Part shown: positions 1 to 10,408 of the stretch, piece by piece
Position numbering within the stretch: position 1 is the stretch's first letter
How the letters are laid out: every line of letters starts with the position of its first letter
Source of the DNA: Isoptericola halotolerans
GTDB taxonomy: Bacteria > Actinomycetota > Actinomycetes > Actinomycetales > Cellulomonadaceae
Assembly: GCF_013149785.1 (NCBI RefSeq)
Contig: NZ_JABEZU010000001.1
Coordinates: 558,001-622,000, forward strand
Direction: 5' to 3'
Length of the DNA: 64,000 nucleotides
The notes under the pieces: generated by a model
Told to the model about the DNA's origin: nothing
The model's database searches: none
What the model saw: the letters and a program-made list of their open reading frames with translations, nothing else
Position numbers and translations under genes: made by a program

Positions 1-1
1 C

Positions 2-748
2 GACGCCCCCAGTGCCAACGAGACGTTCAACCACCGCGTCTTCGTCCTGGAGTGCACCGCCGAGGACCCGCTGACCGGCGAGTGGGTCGACCGCGGCCAG
101 GTCGACACCGGCTGGGAGAGCTTCGCGCTCGACGCGACGAGCTTCGTGCACGAGGGTCAGCAGTACCTGGTGTGGGCGCAGGAGGACCTCGAGGTCTACG
201 GCCACTCGAACCTGTACATCGCCCGCATGGCGAACCCGTGGACGCTCGCCACGCCCGCCGTCGAGCTGACGCGACCCGAGTTCGACTGGGAGACCAAGGG
301 GTTCTGGGTCAACGAGGGGCCGTCGGTGCTGATCCGGGACGGTCAGGTCTTCCTGACCTACTCGGGCGCGGCGACCGGCATCGACTATGCGATGGGCCTG
401 CTCACGGCCGACGCCGGCGCCGACCTGCTGGACCCGACGTCCTGGACCAAGAGCGCCGACCCGGTGTTCGTGTCGGACCCGTCCGTCGGGCAGTACGGCC
501 CGGGCCACAACTCGTTCACCCAGACCGACGACGGCGAGACGGTCCTCGTCTACCACGCGCGCACCTACACCGAGATCGTCGGTGACCCGCTGTGGGACCC
601 GAACCGGCACGCCCGGGCCCAGGTGCTGCCCTTCGACGCGGACGGCGACCCGGTGTGGGGCACGCCGGTGCCGGACGCCCGCCCTGTCCCCGACTCCACC
701 GAGGTGCTCGCCCCCGACGGCGGCAGCATGGCGTTTCTCACACGGTGA
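2..748 (+). CDS. GH43-family glycosidase (alpha-L-arabinofuranosidase or beta-xylosidase-like), 5' partial
   Basis: The reading frame is open from the window edge to the stop at 746-748, so only the C-terminal 248 residues are present. The part seen contains a GH43 five-bladed propeller signature: a glutamate in NEGPSVL that fits the general acid, the strand LTYSGAATG, and the GPGHNS motif that supplies a late active-site histidine. GH43 enzymes remove arabinose or xylose from arabinoxylan, arabinan or pectin side chains. No C-terminal carbohydrate-binding module follows, and because the N terminus is missing I cannot say whether it is secreted. It lies 133 bp before a sugar/H+ symporter, which suggests imported short oligosaccharides as substrate. 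Family is firm; substrate is inference. Confidence 0.85.
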   Translation, partial: DAPSANETFNHRVFVLECTAEDPLTGEWVDRGQVDTGWESFALDATSFVHEGQQYLVWAQEDLEVYGHSNLYIARMANPWTLATPAVELTRPEFDWETKGFWVNEGPSVLIRDGQVFLTYSGAATGIDYAMGLLTADAGADLLDPTSWTKSADPVFVSDPSVGQYGPGHNSFTQTDDGETVLVYHARTYTEIVGDPLWDPNRHARAQVLPFDADGDPVWGTPVPDARPVPDSTEVLAPDGGSMAFLTR

Positions 749-804
749 CGTCGGTGCTGGTCAGAGTGCTGGGCTGAGGTTTGATGGGTGCCTGGGGCAC
801 CTAT

Positions 805-860
805 ACATCGTTTACCGTGGCGGGGCACGGGCACCGTGAGGTCGTTGCCGCCCGTGCCCC
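805..860 (+). promoter_or_regulatory. Leader of the symporter gene: possible operator and 11-bp hairpin
   Basis: TACATCGTTTAC at 805-816 resembles the LacI-type boxes found elsewhere in the window. Directly after it, GGGGCACGGGC at 823-833 pairs perfectly with 850-860 around a 16-nt loop, ending a few bases before the Shine-Dalgarno GGAGGG of the symporter. It could terminate the GH43 transcript or act as a structured leader; there is no U-tract, as usual for this GC content. Confidence 0.35.
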
Positions 861-881
861 AGCAGCCCGGAGGGAACGCCG

Positions 882-2240
882 ATGACGGTCCAGCACGAAC
901 CCCACCACCCGCCCTCAGCGCCGACGGGCGCCGTGACGCCGCGCGCCCGCGACTCGCTGCGGAAGCCGGCCTTCTGGAACATCGGCGGGCTGTTCTTCTT
1001 CTACTTCGCCATCTGGCAGCTCGTCTTCACCTTCCTGGGCCCCTGGCTCGAGGACCAGGCGGGCATGACCAGCGGGAACATCGGCCTGCTCAACTCGGTC
1101 ATGGCCCTGACGGCGCTGTGCCTGCAGCCGTTCTACGGGTTCATCCAGGACCGCCTCGGCTTCCGTAAGAATCTCTTCGCGTTCGTCGTGGTGGTCGGTG
1201 CCTTCATGGGACCGTTCTTCGCCTTCGTGTTCGTGCCGATCGTCGAGCTCAACCAGGTCCTCGGCGCGGTGGTCGGCGGCATCTACCTGTCCCTGGTGCT
1301 CAACTCCGGTGTCGGCGTCGTCGAGGCGTTCAACGAGCGCACCTCGCGCGCGAACCGGTTCGAGTACGGGCACGTACGGCTCTTCGGCTCCGTCGCCGGA
1401 GCCACGGCCTCGCTGGTCGGCGGCTTCATCTGGGCCGCGAACCCCGACAACGTGTGGTGGGTCGGCACCTTCTCCGCCGTCGTGCTGGGCGTCCTGCTCT
1501 TCGTCGTCCGGACGCCGAGGCCGGGGGAGAAGGGCAACGCCGCCGCCGGCGACGACGGAGCCTCGGCCGAGGACCGCACCGGCGACGAGGATCGCCCCCG
1601 GGTGACCAAGGAGACCGTCCTGCGGCTGTTCCGCGACCGCTCCTTCGTGGGGTTCATGGTGCTCATGTTCGGCACCGTCGCGCTGTACGACGTGTTCGAC
1701 CAGCAGTACGCCATCTACTTCGGCAACCTGTTCGACGGAGTCGGCGACCCGCAGGTGTTCTTCTCGCGGGTGGTCTTCGTCCAGATCCTGCTCGAGGCGA
1801 TCGTGATGGTGGCGATGCCGTTCGTGATCAACAAGATCGGCGCGAAGCGCGGCCTGCAGCTCTTCGCCGTCGTCCTGGTGGTCCGCGTCGTCGGCTCGGC
1901 GCTGTTCACCTCCACCGAGCTCCTCGTCGTGTGGCGCCTGCTCGCCGCCCTCGAGATGCCGCTCATGCTCGTCTCGGTGTGGAAGTACATCACCCGGATG
2001 TTCGACGTCCGGATCTCGGCGACCGCCTACATGATCGGGTTCAACACGGCCAAGCAGATCGGCATCGTCGTCTTCTCCTGGGTGTTCGGGCTCTCCTACG
2101 ACGCGATCGGGTTCGGCAGCACGTACCTGATCATGGGTGTCGTCGTCGTGGCGGTCACCGCGGTCGCGAGCGTCCTCATGCGGGACGACCGTGGGCGCGT
2201 GGCACCCGGCGCGGGCGACCTCACGCGTGCAGCACCGTGA
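882..2240 (+). CDS. MFS oligosaccharide:H+ symporter (LacY/OHS-like)
   Basis: A 452-residue integral membrane protein with about 12 hydrophobic segments and a hydrophilic acidic central loop near residues 209-243. The loop between helices 2 and 3 carries DRLGFRKN, the classical MFS motif, and the N-terminal FWNIGGLFFFYFAIW stretch is typical of the oligosaccharide:H+ symporter group. It would import a small oligosaccharide with a proton. The ATG at 882 follows GGAGGG at good spacing. Its neighbour is the GH43 gene upstream, so an arabino- or xylo-oligosaccharide is a reasonable cargo (inference). The 3' end overlaps the convergent uspA gene by 20 bp. Confidence 0.82.
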   Translation: MTVQHEPHHPPSAPTGAVTPRARDSLRKPAFWNIGGLFFFYFAIWQLVFTFLGPWLEDQAGMTSGNIGLLNSVMALTALCLQPFYGFIQDRLGFRKNLFAFVVVVGAFMGPFFAFVFVPIVELNQVLGAVVGGIYLSLVLNSGVGVVEAFNERTSRANRFEYGHVRLFGSVAGATASLVGGFIWAANPDNVWWVGTFSAVVLGVLLFVVRTPRPGEKGNAAAGDDGASAEDRTGDEDRPRVTKETVLRLFRDRSFVGFMVLMFGTVALYDVFDQQYAIYFGNLFDGVGDPQVFFSRVVFVQILLEAIVMVAMPFVINKIGAKRGLQLFAVVLVVRVVGSALFTSTELLVVWRLLAALEMPLMLVSVWKYITRMFDVRISATAYMIGFNTAKQIGIVVFSWVFGLSYDAIGFGSTYLIMGVVVVAVTAVASVLMRDDRGRVAPGAGDLTRAAP

Positions 2241-3102
2241 CCGGGCACCCGGCGAAGTCCAGCACCTGACGGCTGGTCGACCCCAGCAGCAGGCGGTCGA
2301 AGCCACCCAGCCCGCGGGCGCCGACCACGAGCCGGTCGGCGCCCACCGAGGCCTCGATGAGAACCTTGGCGGCCTGCCCGTGCACCACGTGGCGACGGAG
2401 CCGGTCCGGCGCCAGGTCCACACCCGCCGCGGTGACCGCAGCGTCCAGGCACTCGCGGGCGAAGTGCTCGTAGTCGCTGATGGGGGGAGCCCAGCCCCAG
2501 GAACCGGGCAGCGGCGCCAGGGTGGTGATCTGCCAGGCGAAGACGGCCTCCAGCACGGCCCCGGTCCGGTCGGCGACCTCGGCCGCGTGCCGCAGCGCCG
2601 TCACCGACGGCGCGGACGTGTCCACCCCCACCACGACCCGCGGCGTGCCCGACGGCGGGGGCGCGGGGGCGTGCGACCCCCCTGCGGCGGGCTCGCCGCG
2701 GTCGTCCGTGCGGCGCACCACGGTCACCGGGACGCGCGCGTGCTCCACGACGGCCGCGGAGACCGATCCGAGGATCCGTCGCCCGATCCGGGCCCGCCGT
2801 CGTCGGCCGAGCACCAGCATCTGGGCCGTCGCGCTCGCCGCGAGCAGCGCCTCCGGCACCGGGCCGGGCAGCACGGCGTACTCGGCGTCGAACCGGTCGT
2901 GCCGCTCTCGTGCCCGGTCCAGGATGGCGGCGGTCTCCGCCCGGACCTCCTCCAGGACGCCCGTCAGATCCGCCTCGTCCACGGCCGGGGCGACCCGGAC
3001 GATCGTCAGTGGGTGCCCGCCCGACGAGGCCTCCGCCACTGCCCAGTCCAGGGCCTCGTCGGCCTCCGTCGTCCCGTTGACGCCCACCACGATGCCTTCC
3101 AT
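2221..3102 (-). CDS. Tandem-domain universal stress protein (UspA family)
   Basis: A 293-residue cytoplasmic protein with two Usp domains, about residues 1-145 and 155-293. Each ends with the nucleotide-binding pattern G-x2-G-x9-G-S/T: GRRRRARIGRRILGS in the first and GARGLGGFDRLLLGS in the second, so both halves probably bind ATP. The ATG at 3102 (MEGIVVGVNG) was chosen because the first beta strand starts there; the frame is open further upstream but that part has no Usp similarity and antisense-like composition. Convergent with the symporter, overlapping it by 20 bp. Actinobacterial tandem Usps are usually linked to dormancy or redox stress, but nothing here shows the trigger. Confidence 0.88.
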   Translation of the reverse strand: MEGIVVGVNGTTEADEALDWAVAEASSGGHPLTIVRVAPAVDEADLTGVLEEVRAETAAILDRARERHDRFDAEYAVLPGPVPEALLAASATAQMLVLGRRRRARIGRRILGSVSAAVVEHARVPVTVVRRTDDRGEPAAGGSHAPAPPPSGTPRVVVGVDTSAPSVTALRHAAEVADRTGAVLEAVFAWQITTLAPLPGSWGWAPPISDYEHFARECLDAAVTAAGVDLAPDRLRRHVVHGQAAKVLIEASVGADRLVVGARGLGGFDRLLLGSTSRQVLDFAGCPVTVLHA

Positions 3103-3146
3103 GGGGTCAGCGTAGGTCTGCCGGCGCACACCGGCAGGGCGGGCCG

Positions 3147-3776
3147 TCAGCGACGCCGGGGTGTGCCGAGCAGGGAGCGGATCGGGCGGGTGACGACGTC
3201 GACCCGCTCCACCAGGTCGGTCGGCCCGGACACGACCAGCCCTCGACCCTCGAGCGAGACGTGCACCGCCGTGAGGTCCCGGACCCGGACCCGGGTCGCC
3301 GGCCGTGCGGTGCCGTCCACGGTGAGCTCCGCCGTCTCCAGGGGAACGGCATCGACCTCGGTCACGATCGCGCGCATCGCGCTGCGGTAGTCCGCGAAGT
3401 CGTCGGCGAAGTCGGTCGTCCCGTGCGACGTCGACTCCCCGTCCGGCTCGACCGGTGCCGAGATGTCGGCGTGCAGCGGGGCGGCGAGCGCCCCGCTCGC
3501 CGCCGCGCGCACCACGTCCTCCACGGCGTCCGGCGCCACGGACGTGCGCAGCGTCTCCACCTCGAAGGACTCGCGGGCGAAGGTGCGGTACGACCGGACG
3601 AAACGGTCCGACGTCGGGTCGGCCTCGTCGTCGTACCCGGTGAGCGCCTCGTCCTCGAGATCGAGGCCCCAGGTCAGCGGGTCCACGACCTCGCCGACGA
3701 CGCCGGAGAACCGCGCCAGGCGCACGTCCACCGCATCGGACCTGCCCTGCCCTGCCTCGTGCCCGACGTCGTCCAT
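3147..3776 (-). CDS. Conserved hypothetical protein, acidic
   Basis: A 209-residue soluble, acidic protein without signal peptide or membrane segment; I do not recognise a family. It starts MDDVGHEAG with GGGAGG eight bases upstream of the ATG at 3776, which decides the start inside a much longer open frame. The C-terminal third is predicted beta-rich and ends in a basic tail (TPRRR). It is divergent from clpC with 210 bp between starts and lies 44 bp upstream of uspA on the same strand, so it may be cotranscribed with uspA as part of a stress unit (inference). Confidence 0.6.
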   Translation of the reverse strand: MDDVGHEAGQGRSDAVDVRLARFSGVVGEVVDPLTWGLDLEDEALTGYDDEADPTSDRFVRSYRTFARESFEVETLRTSVAPDAVEDVVRAAASGALAAPLHADISAPVEPDGESTSHGTTDFADDFADYRSAMRAIVTEVDAVPLETAELTVDGTARPATRVRVRDLTAVHVSLEGRGLVVSGPTDLVERVDVVTRPIRSLLGTPRRR

Positions 3777-3986
3777 GGTGGACCTCCCCCGATCGCGCGA
3801 CCCCTGCTGGTCCCACCATCTCCCTGCCCGGGCGCGATCGGCAACGGGGCGCGCCGTCACGCCCCTGGCGAACACGGGCATCTGGAGGGGGGTCGGGGTG
3901 TTCGGAGCGAATAGAGTCGTAGCGGTCAGGCTGTCGCCGTCGATCCGACGGGGTGCAGGGAAACGCCGCTCGTGAGGGAGCAGCAC
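3777..3986. promoter_or_regulatory. Divergent promoter region, clpC and the 3147 gene
   Basis: 210 bp between two divergent starts. TAGAGT at 3912-3917 could be a -10 element for clpC, leaving a leader of about 65 bases ending in the GAGGGAG Shine-Dalgarno at 3974-3980. I see no clear HspR inverted repeat or CtsR box, so the stress control of clpC cannot be read from this sequence. Confidence 0.35.
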
Positions 3987-6554
<2,568 letters not shown>

Positions 6555-6577
6555 TGCGATGTAGCCCGCCTGCTGCG

Positions 6578-6629
6578 TGACGACGAAGGCCCCGGACCCT
6601 CCTCACAGGGTCCGGGGCCTTCGTCGTCA
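6578..6629. terminator. Strong bidirectional terminator after clpC
   Basis: A perfect 23-bp inverted repeat, 6578-6600 with 6607-6629, around the 6-nt loop CCTCAC. It sits 24 bp after the clpC stop and 15 bp before the end of the opposite-strand gene at 6644, so it can serve both strands. Confidence 0.9.
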
Positions 6630-6643
6630 GGCCACGGCCTCCG

Positions 6644-7024
6644 CTACTGCCGCGTGGCCGCTGCGACGGCGGCCCGCAGCCGGCCGGCGAACCCGTGGGC
6701 GTTCCAGCAGCGCACCGACAGGGCGCTGTCGTCGGTGTGCGCGGTGACGATCCCGGTCAGCACGCCCCACCGGTAGGTCACGCGGGTCACCTCGGCCAGC
6801 TCGACCGCGGCGTCCAGCGGGCCGGAGTGCACCGACCGGTTGAGGGCGTTGGGTGCGAACGCCAGCGTGGTGGTCGTCAGCGTGACGCGTCCGCCGACCC
6901 AGAGGCCGCCGTAGCCCCGGCGGATCATCCACAGCACCGGGCCGAGCCGCCACCAGGGGACGCTGGGGGCGGCGTCGCGCACGAGGGCGTTCGCCACCTT
7001 GGTCTCGAGCAGCGTGCCGCTCAC
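6644..7024 (-). CDS. Small PH/GRAM-like hypothetical protein
   Basis: A 126-residue protein starting with GTG at 7024 that overlaps the stop of the upstream HAD gene (GTGA), so the two are translationally coupled. The sequence alternates short beta strands (WVGGRVTLTTTTLAFAPN, ELAEVTRVTYRWGVLTGIVTAHT) and ends in a helix with FAGRLRAAV, a pattern like a PH/GRAM fold; a helical N terminus precedes it. No catalytic motif is seen. Function unknown; assignment to the fold is by pattern only. Confidence 0.6.
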   Translation of the reverse strand: MSGTLLETKVANALVRDAAPSVPWWRLGPVLWMIRRGYGGLWVGGRVTLTTTTLAFAPNALNRSVHSGPLDAAVELAEVTRVTYRWGVLTGIVTAHTDDSALSVRCWNAHGFAGRLRAAVAAATRQ

Positions 7025-7713
7025 GCGAGACGCCCCGCGGAGGCCCCCAGCCGGGTGAGCACCGCGCCCGCGAGCCCTGCGACGTCGTCGAGGAGCCCGA
7101 CGGCGCCCGCTGCCGCCAGCTCTCCTGGGGCGGCGTAGCCCCACGTCACGCCCAGGCAGTCGATGCCGTGCTCCGCGGCGCCGTGCACGTCGTGCTCCCG
7201 GTCGCCGACCATGAGGACCGGGCCGTCGGCCGGTGTCGCCGGGGACGTGCGCCCGAGCGCGGCGAGGGCCTTCGCGATCACGTCGGCCTTGGTCGAGGTC
7301 GCCTCGTCCAGCGGGGCACCGAACACGCCGTCGAGCAGCTCGGTGAGGCCGAACCGCTCGCAGATCGGCCGGGCGTAGACCTCGGGCTTGGACGTCGCGA
7401 CGGCGAGGGTGCACCCGGCCTCGCGCAGCTCCCGCAGGGCCGCGGGGACGCCGTCGAACACGGCGTTGTCGAACATGCCCCCGGCGGTGAACGCCGCCCG
7501 GTAGGCGGCCAGCGCCTCACCGACCCGTCCCGGCGGCACGCCGTGCGCGGGGAACGAGTCGGTGATCGGCGGGCCGACGAAGGAGCGCAGCGTGGCGGCG
7601 TCGGGCACCTCGAGGTCGAGGGCGCGGTAGGCGTGCGCCGCCGACGCGGTGATGCCTGGCGCCGAGTCCATGAGCGTGCCGTCGAGGTCGAGCAGGACGA
7701 GGGGAGAGTTCAC
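7021..7713 (-). CDS. HAD-superfamily phosphatase (phosphoglycolate phosphatase-like)
   Basis: A 230-residue cytoplasmic hydrolase with HAD motif I DLDGT (nucleophile Asp9, acid/base Asp11), motif II/III region with VATSKPE near residue 107, and motif IV GDREHDV near 177. A helical cap domain sits between motifs I and II, as in Gph/PGP-like enzymes that dephosphorylate 2-phosphoglycolate, pyrophosphate or sugar phosphates. Substrate cannot be read from the sequence. It is the first gene of a two-gene unit with the small PH-like protein and is 31 bp from the stop of the upstream SDR gene. Confidence 0.85.
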   Translation of the reverse strand: MNSPLVLLDLDGTLMDSAPGITASAAHAYRALDLEVPDAATLRSFVGPPITDSFPAHGVPPGRVGEALAAYRAAFTAGGMFDNAVFDGVPAALRELREAGCTLAVATSKPEVYARPICERFGLTELLDGVFGAPLDEATSTKADVIAKALAALGRTSPATPADGPVLMVGDREHDVHGAAEHGIDCLGVTWGYAAPGELAAAGAVGLLDDVAGLAGAVLTRLGASAGRLA

Positions 7714-7744
7714 CGCGCCAGGTTACGCGCGCGGGCCGGCAGTC

Positions 7745-8767
7745 TCAGACCGACCGGGCGTGCTCCACGAGCCGGTCGAAGGCCCGGTCTCGCGTCTCGT
7801 CGACCGCCTGCGCCTCCGGGTGCGCGTCGTACCACGCGATCTGCTCGTGAGCACCCTGGTCGTAGGTGATGGTGGTCCTGAACTCCGGTACGAGCGCCTG
7901 CAGCTTGGCGCAGTCGAAGAGCATCGAGTGCGCCTTGTCGCCGAGCAGGCCGTCGCCGTCGTCGGGCAGCACGCGGGCGATCGTCTCCGACGCCACGTGC
8001 ACGATCTCCGGGTCGGGCACGCCCGCTGCCGCACCGAGCCAGGTGTAGACCTGGTCCCAGGTCGGTGCGTGGGTGCCCATGATCTGGAACGTGTCGCCGA
8101 CGGCCAGGGGGTGGCCGAGCAGGCCGACGAACCCGACGGCGAAGTCCTCGGTGTGCGTCAGCGTCCACAGGCTCGTGCCGTCGCCGTGCACGACGACGGG
8201 CCGGCCGGCGCGCATCCGGGCGACGTCGGTCCACTGCCCGGTGGTGGGGATCAGGGTGCGGTCGTAGGTGTGGCTGGGGCGCACGATCGTGGCCGGGAAG
8301 GCGTCCTCGCGGTGGGCGCGGACGAGGAGGTCCTCGCCGGTGATCTTGTCGCGGGAGTACTGCCAGTACGGGTTGCGCAGCGGGGTCGACTCGGTGACCG
8401 GCAGGCGCGAGGGCGGGGTCTGGTAGGCCGACGCGCTCGAGATGAACACGTACTGGCCGGTGCGCCCCGTGAACCTCTCGACGTCGCGGGCCACGTGGTC
8501 GGGGGAGAAGGCGCGGAACTGGGCGACGACGTCGAAGTCGCGACCGGCCAGCGCGGCGTCGACCGCGGCGTCGTCGGCGACGTCCGCGACGAGGGTCTCG
8601 ACCTCGTCGGGCAGGGGGCGGGTGGCCGAACGGCCGCGGTTGAGGACGGTGACGCGGTGGCCGAGGGCCACGGCGCGGGTGACGGATGCGGCGCTGATGA
8701 TGCCGGAGCCGCCGATGAAGAGCAGGTCGAGCGGGTTGCGGGATCGCGGGGTGGTCATGGCAGCCAT
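7745..8767 (-). CDS. NAD-dependent epimerase/dehydratase (extended SDR)
   Basis: About 340 residues with an N-terminal Rossmann fold, nucleotide-binding motif GGSGIIS close to the start and a YxxxK catalytic pair in WQYSRDK near residue 140. Such proteins act on nucleotide sugars, flavonoids or mRNA-like ligands; the actinobacterial group with the motif ATIVRPSHTYDR is usually annotated as NAD-dependent epimerase. Two adjacent ATGs, 8767 (MAAMTT) and 8758 (MTTPRS), are both plausible; neither has a close Shine-Dalgarno, though GGAGG lies 17 bases before 8767. The frame upstream runs through an intergenic repeat and is not coding. Confidence 0.75.
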   Translation of the reverse strand: MAAMTTPRSRNPLDLLFIGGSGIISAASVTRAVALGHRVTVLNRGRSATRPLPDEVETLVADVADDAAVDAALAGRDFDVVAQFRAFSPDHVARDVERFTGRTGQYVFISSASAYQTPPSRLPVTESTPLRNPYWQYSRDKITGEDLLVRAHREDAFPATIVRPSHTYDRTLIPTTGQWTDVARMRAGRPVVVHGDGTSLWTLTHTEDFAVGFVGLLGHPLAVGDTFQIMGTHAPTWDQVYTWLGAAAGVPDPEIVHVASETIARVLPDDGDGLLGDKAHSMLFDCAKLQALVPEFRTTITYDQGAHEQIAWYDAHPEAQAVDETRDRAFDRLVEHARSV

Positions 8768-8797
8768 GGTGCCCGACGGCGGGGCCTCCGGCTGCGT

Positions 8798-8923
8798 GCG
8801 ACGCTGTGGAACCTCAGCCTTCGCGTGCTGATGCGTGAGCCGGCGTTGCGGCAAGAGTGGGCGACGTCGTGGAACCTCGCACGTCACGACCTGAAGAGTG
8901 AGCCTCCGCTACGGCGCCGGCGG
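8798..8923. repeat. Two imperfect 63-bp tandem repeat units
   Basis: Units 8798-8860 and 8861-8923 align without gaps. Both start GCGACG and share GTGGAACCTC, GTGAGCC and a final CGGC block while the spacers between differ. They fill the gap between the SDR start and the end of the iclR gene, and the second unit runs a few codons into the iclR 3' end. The pattern looks like a short intergenic repeat family rather than coding sequence. Confidence 0.6.
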
Positions 8924-9700
8924 CACGGCGAGGCCGGCGGGCAGCACCGTGGGCAGGAGCTCGCGCAGGGCCGAGATCCGCGCGTCGCGCGCGGGGCCGG
9001 TCATGCGCTCGACGGGCGCCGTGATCGAGACCGCGGCGAGCGGCCGACCGGCCCGGAGCACGGCGACGGCGGCGCAGGCGATGCCGGGTTCGTTCTCCTC
9101 GGTCTCGGTGGCGACGCCGGTCCGTCGAGCCTCGTCCACCGCCGCCCGGAGCCGGTCGGTGGTGGTCCCGGGTGCGGTGTACGCGGCGAGCGCGGCCTCG
9201 GTCTCGGGTGTGCCGCCGTCGGGCCCGGCAGAGAGCGGCCCGGCAGAGAGCGGCCCGGCGGCGAGCAGCGCACGTCCCAGCGCGGTCGTGGCCGCGGGGC
9301 GCCGTCGTCCGACGGCGGACCAGACGCGCACCGCCCGTCGCGGCTCGACCTTCTCCAGGTAGACGACCTCCTGGCCGGCGAGGACGCCGAGATGGACGAG
9401 CTCGTCGACCTCGGCGCTGAGAGCGTCGAGGGCGGGCCGCAGCAGGGCGGGCAGGTTCTCCTCGGCGAGGAACGCGCTGGCGAGGCCGAGCACGGCCGGG
9501 CCGAGGCGGTAGGTGCCGTCGGCGGACTGCTCGGCGTAGCCCCGGTGGCGCAGGGCCGCCAGCGTGCGGTGCAGCGTGGACTTGTTGGCACCGACCTCCG
9601 TGGAGAGGGCCGCGAGGGAGGTCCCGTCGGCGCCGGCGCGGCCGAGTGCGTCGAGGGTGAGCAGCGCCTTGTCGACGCTGCCGAGAGGGCTGGGTTCCAT
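8909..9700 (-). CDS. IclR-family transcriptional regulator (KdgR-like)
   Basis: 263 residues: an N-terminal winged helix (about 6-67, recognition helix in GANKSTLHRTLAALRHRGY) and a C-terminal IclR effector domain (about 80-255). It is divergent from eda-kdgK with 66 bp between starts, and a large inverted repeat lies in that gap, so it very probably controls 2-keto-3-deoxygluconate catabolism in response to KDG or a relative (inference from context and from KdgR precedents). Odd feature: a perfect 15-bp tandem duplication at 9224-9253 encodes a repeated SAGPL in the effector domain. Confidence 0.88.
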   Translation of the reverse strand: MEPSPLGSVDKALLTLDALGRAGADGTSLAALSTEVGANKSTLHRTLAALRHRGYAEQSADGTYRLGPAVLGLASAFLAEENLPALLRPALDALSAEVDELVHLGVLAGQEVVYLEKVEPRRAVRVWSAVGRRRPAATTALGRALLAAGPLSAGPLSAGPDGGTPETEAALAAYTAPGTTTDRLRAAVDEARRTGVATETEENEPGIACAAVAVLRAGRPLAAVSITAPVERMTGPARDARISALRELLPTVLPAGLAVPPAP

Positions 9701-9719
9701 GGCGGCCGTCCGGTAGAGT

Positions 9720-9757
9720 GTTTCGCAGTGAACAACAGACGTTCACCATAGCGAAAC
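9720..9757. promoter_or_regulatory. Probable operator of the IclR regulator, divergent eda/iclR promoter
   Basis: GTTTCGC (9720-9726) and TGAAC (9729-9733) are mirrored by GTTCA (9741-9745) and GCGAAAC (9751-9757). The two arms differ by a 3-base insertion, so the site is an imperfect long inverted repeat. It lies 9 bp before the eda start codon, a position that would block transcription, and 19 bp before the iclR start on the other strand. Confidence 0.65.
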
Positions 9758-9766
9758 GGAGAGCAG

Positions 9767-10408
9767 ATGTCACCCGCCGACACCCTGGCGTCCCTGAAGA
9801 AGCACCGGCTCGTCCCCGTCGTCGTGGTCGACGGCGCGGACCAGGGCGTCCGTCTCGCCGAGGCGCTCGCGGACGGCGGGCTCCCGGTCGCCGAGATCAC
9901 CCTGCGGACCGCCGGCGGCCTCGAGGCGATCCGCGCCGTCGCCCGCGACCGCCCGGACGTCGTCGTGGGCGCGGGGACCGTCACCCACGCGACCCAGGTC
10001 GACGCCGTCGTCGACGCCGGGGCGCGCTACATCGTCTCGCCCGGCCTGTCGCGCCACGTCGTCGAGCGCGCCCAGCACCACGGGGTCCCCGTGCTGCCCG
10101 GCGTCGCCACCCCGACCGAGATCATGGCCGCGCTCGACCTCGGCGTCGAGACCGTCAAGCTCTTCCCGGCCTCCGTCGTCGGCGGACCGGCAGCGCTCAA
10201 GGCGTTCGCCGCACCCTTCCCCGACCTCCGGTTCGTCCCGACCGGTGGCGTGAGCGCCACCAACCTCGGCGAGTACCTGGCGCTGAAGCCGGTCCTGGCC
10301 GTCGGCGGCTCCTGGATGGTCGCCAAGAGCCTCGTCGACGCCGGCGACTGGGCCGAGATCACCCGACTGACCACCGAGGCCGTCGACCTCGTGAAGGAGA
10401 ACTCATGA
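9767..10408 (+). CDS. eda: 2-dehydro-3-deoxy-phosphogluconate (KDPG) aldolase
   Basis: A 213-residue class I aldolase of the KDPG/KHG family, trimeric in known relatives. Catalytic Glu43 lies in VAEITLR and the Schiff-base Lys131 in ETVKLFPAS; GAGTV and the phosphate-binding PTGGV are also present. It splits KDPG into pyruvate and glyceraldehyde 3-phosphate, the last step of glucuronate/galacturonate breakdown. Start ATG 9767 follows GGAGA. It is translationally coupled to kdgK (ATGA overlap) and lies beside the IclR operator. Confidence 0.95.
   Translation: MSPADTLASLKKHRLVPVVVVDGADQGVRLAEALADGGLPVAEITLRTAGGLEAIRAVARDRPDVVVGAGTVTHATQVDAVVDAGARYIVSPGLSRHVVERAQHHGVPVLPGVATPTEIMAALDLGVETVKLFPASVVGGPAALKAFAAPFPDLRFVPTGGVSATNLGEYLALKPVLAVGGSWMVAKSLVDAGDWAEITRLTTEAVDLVKENS

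Noticed and set aside
7649-9751. Plus-strand open frame of 700 codons across the SDR and iclR genes
   Set aside because: Antisense to two well-recognised genes and rich in arginine, glycine and valine as expected for a shadow frame.
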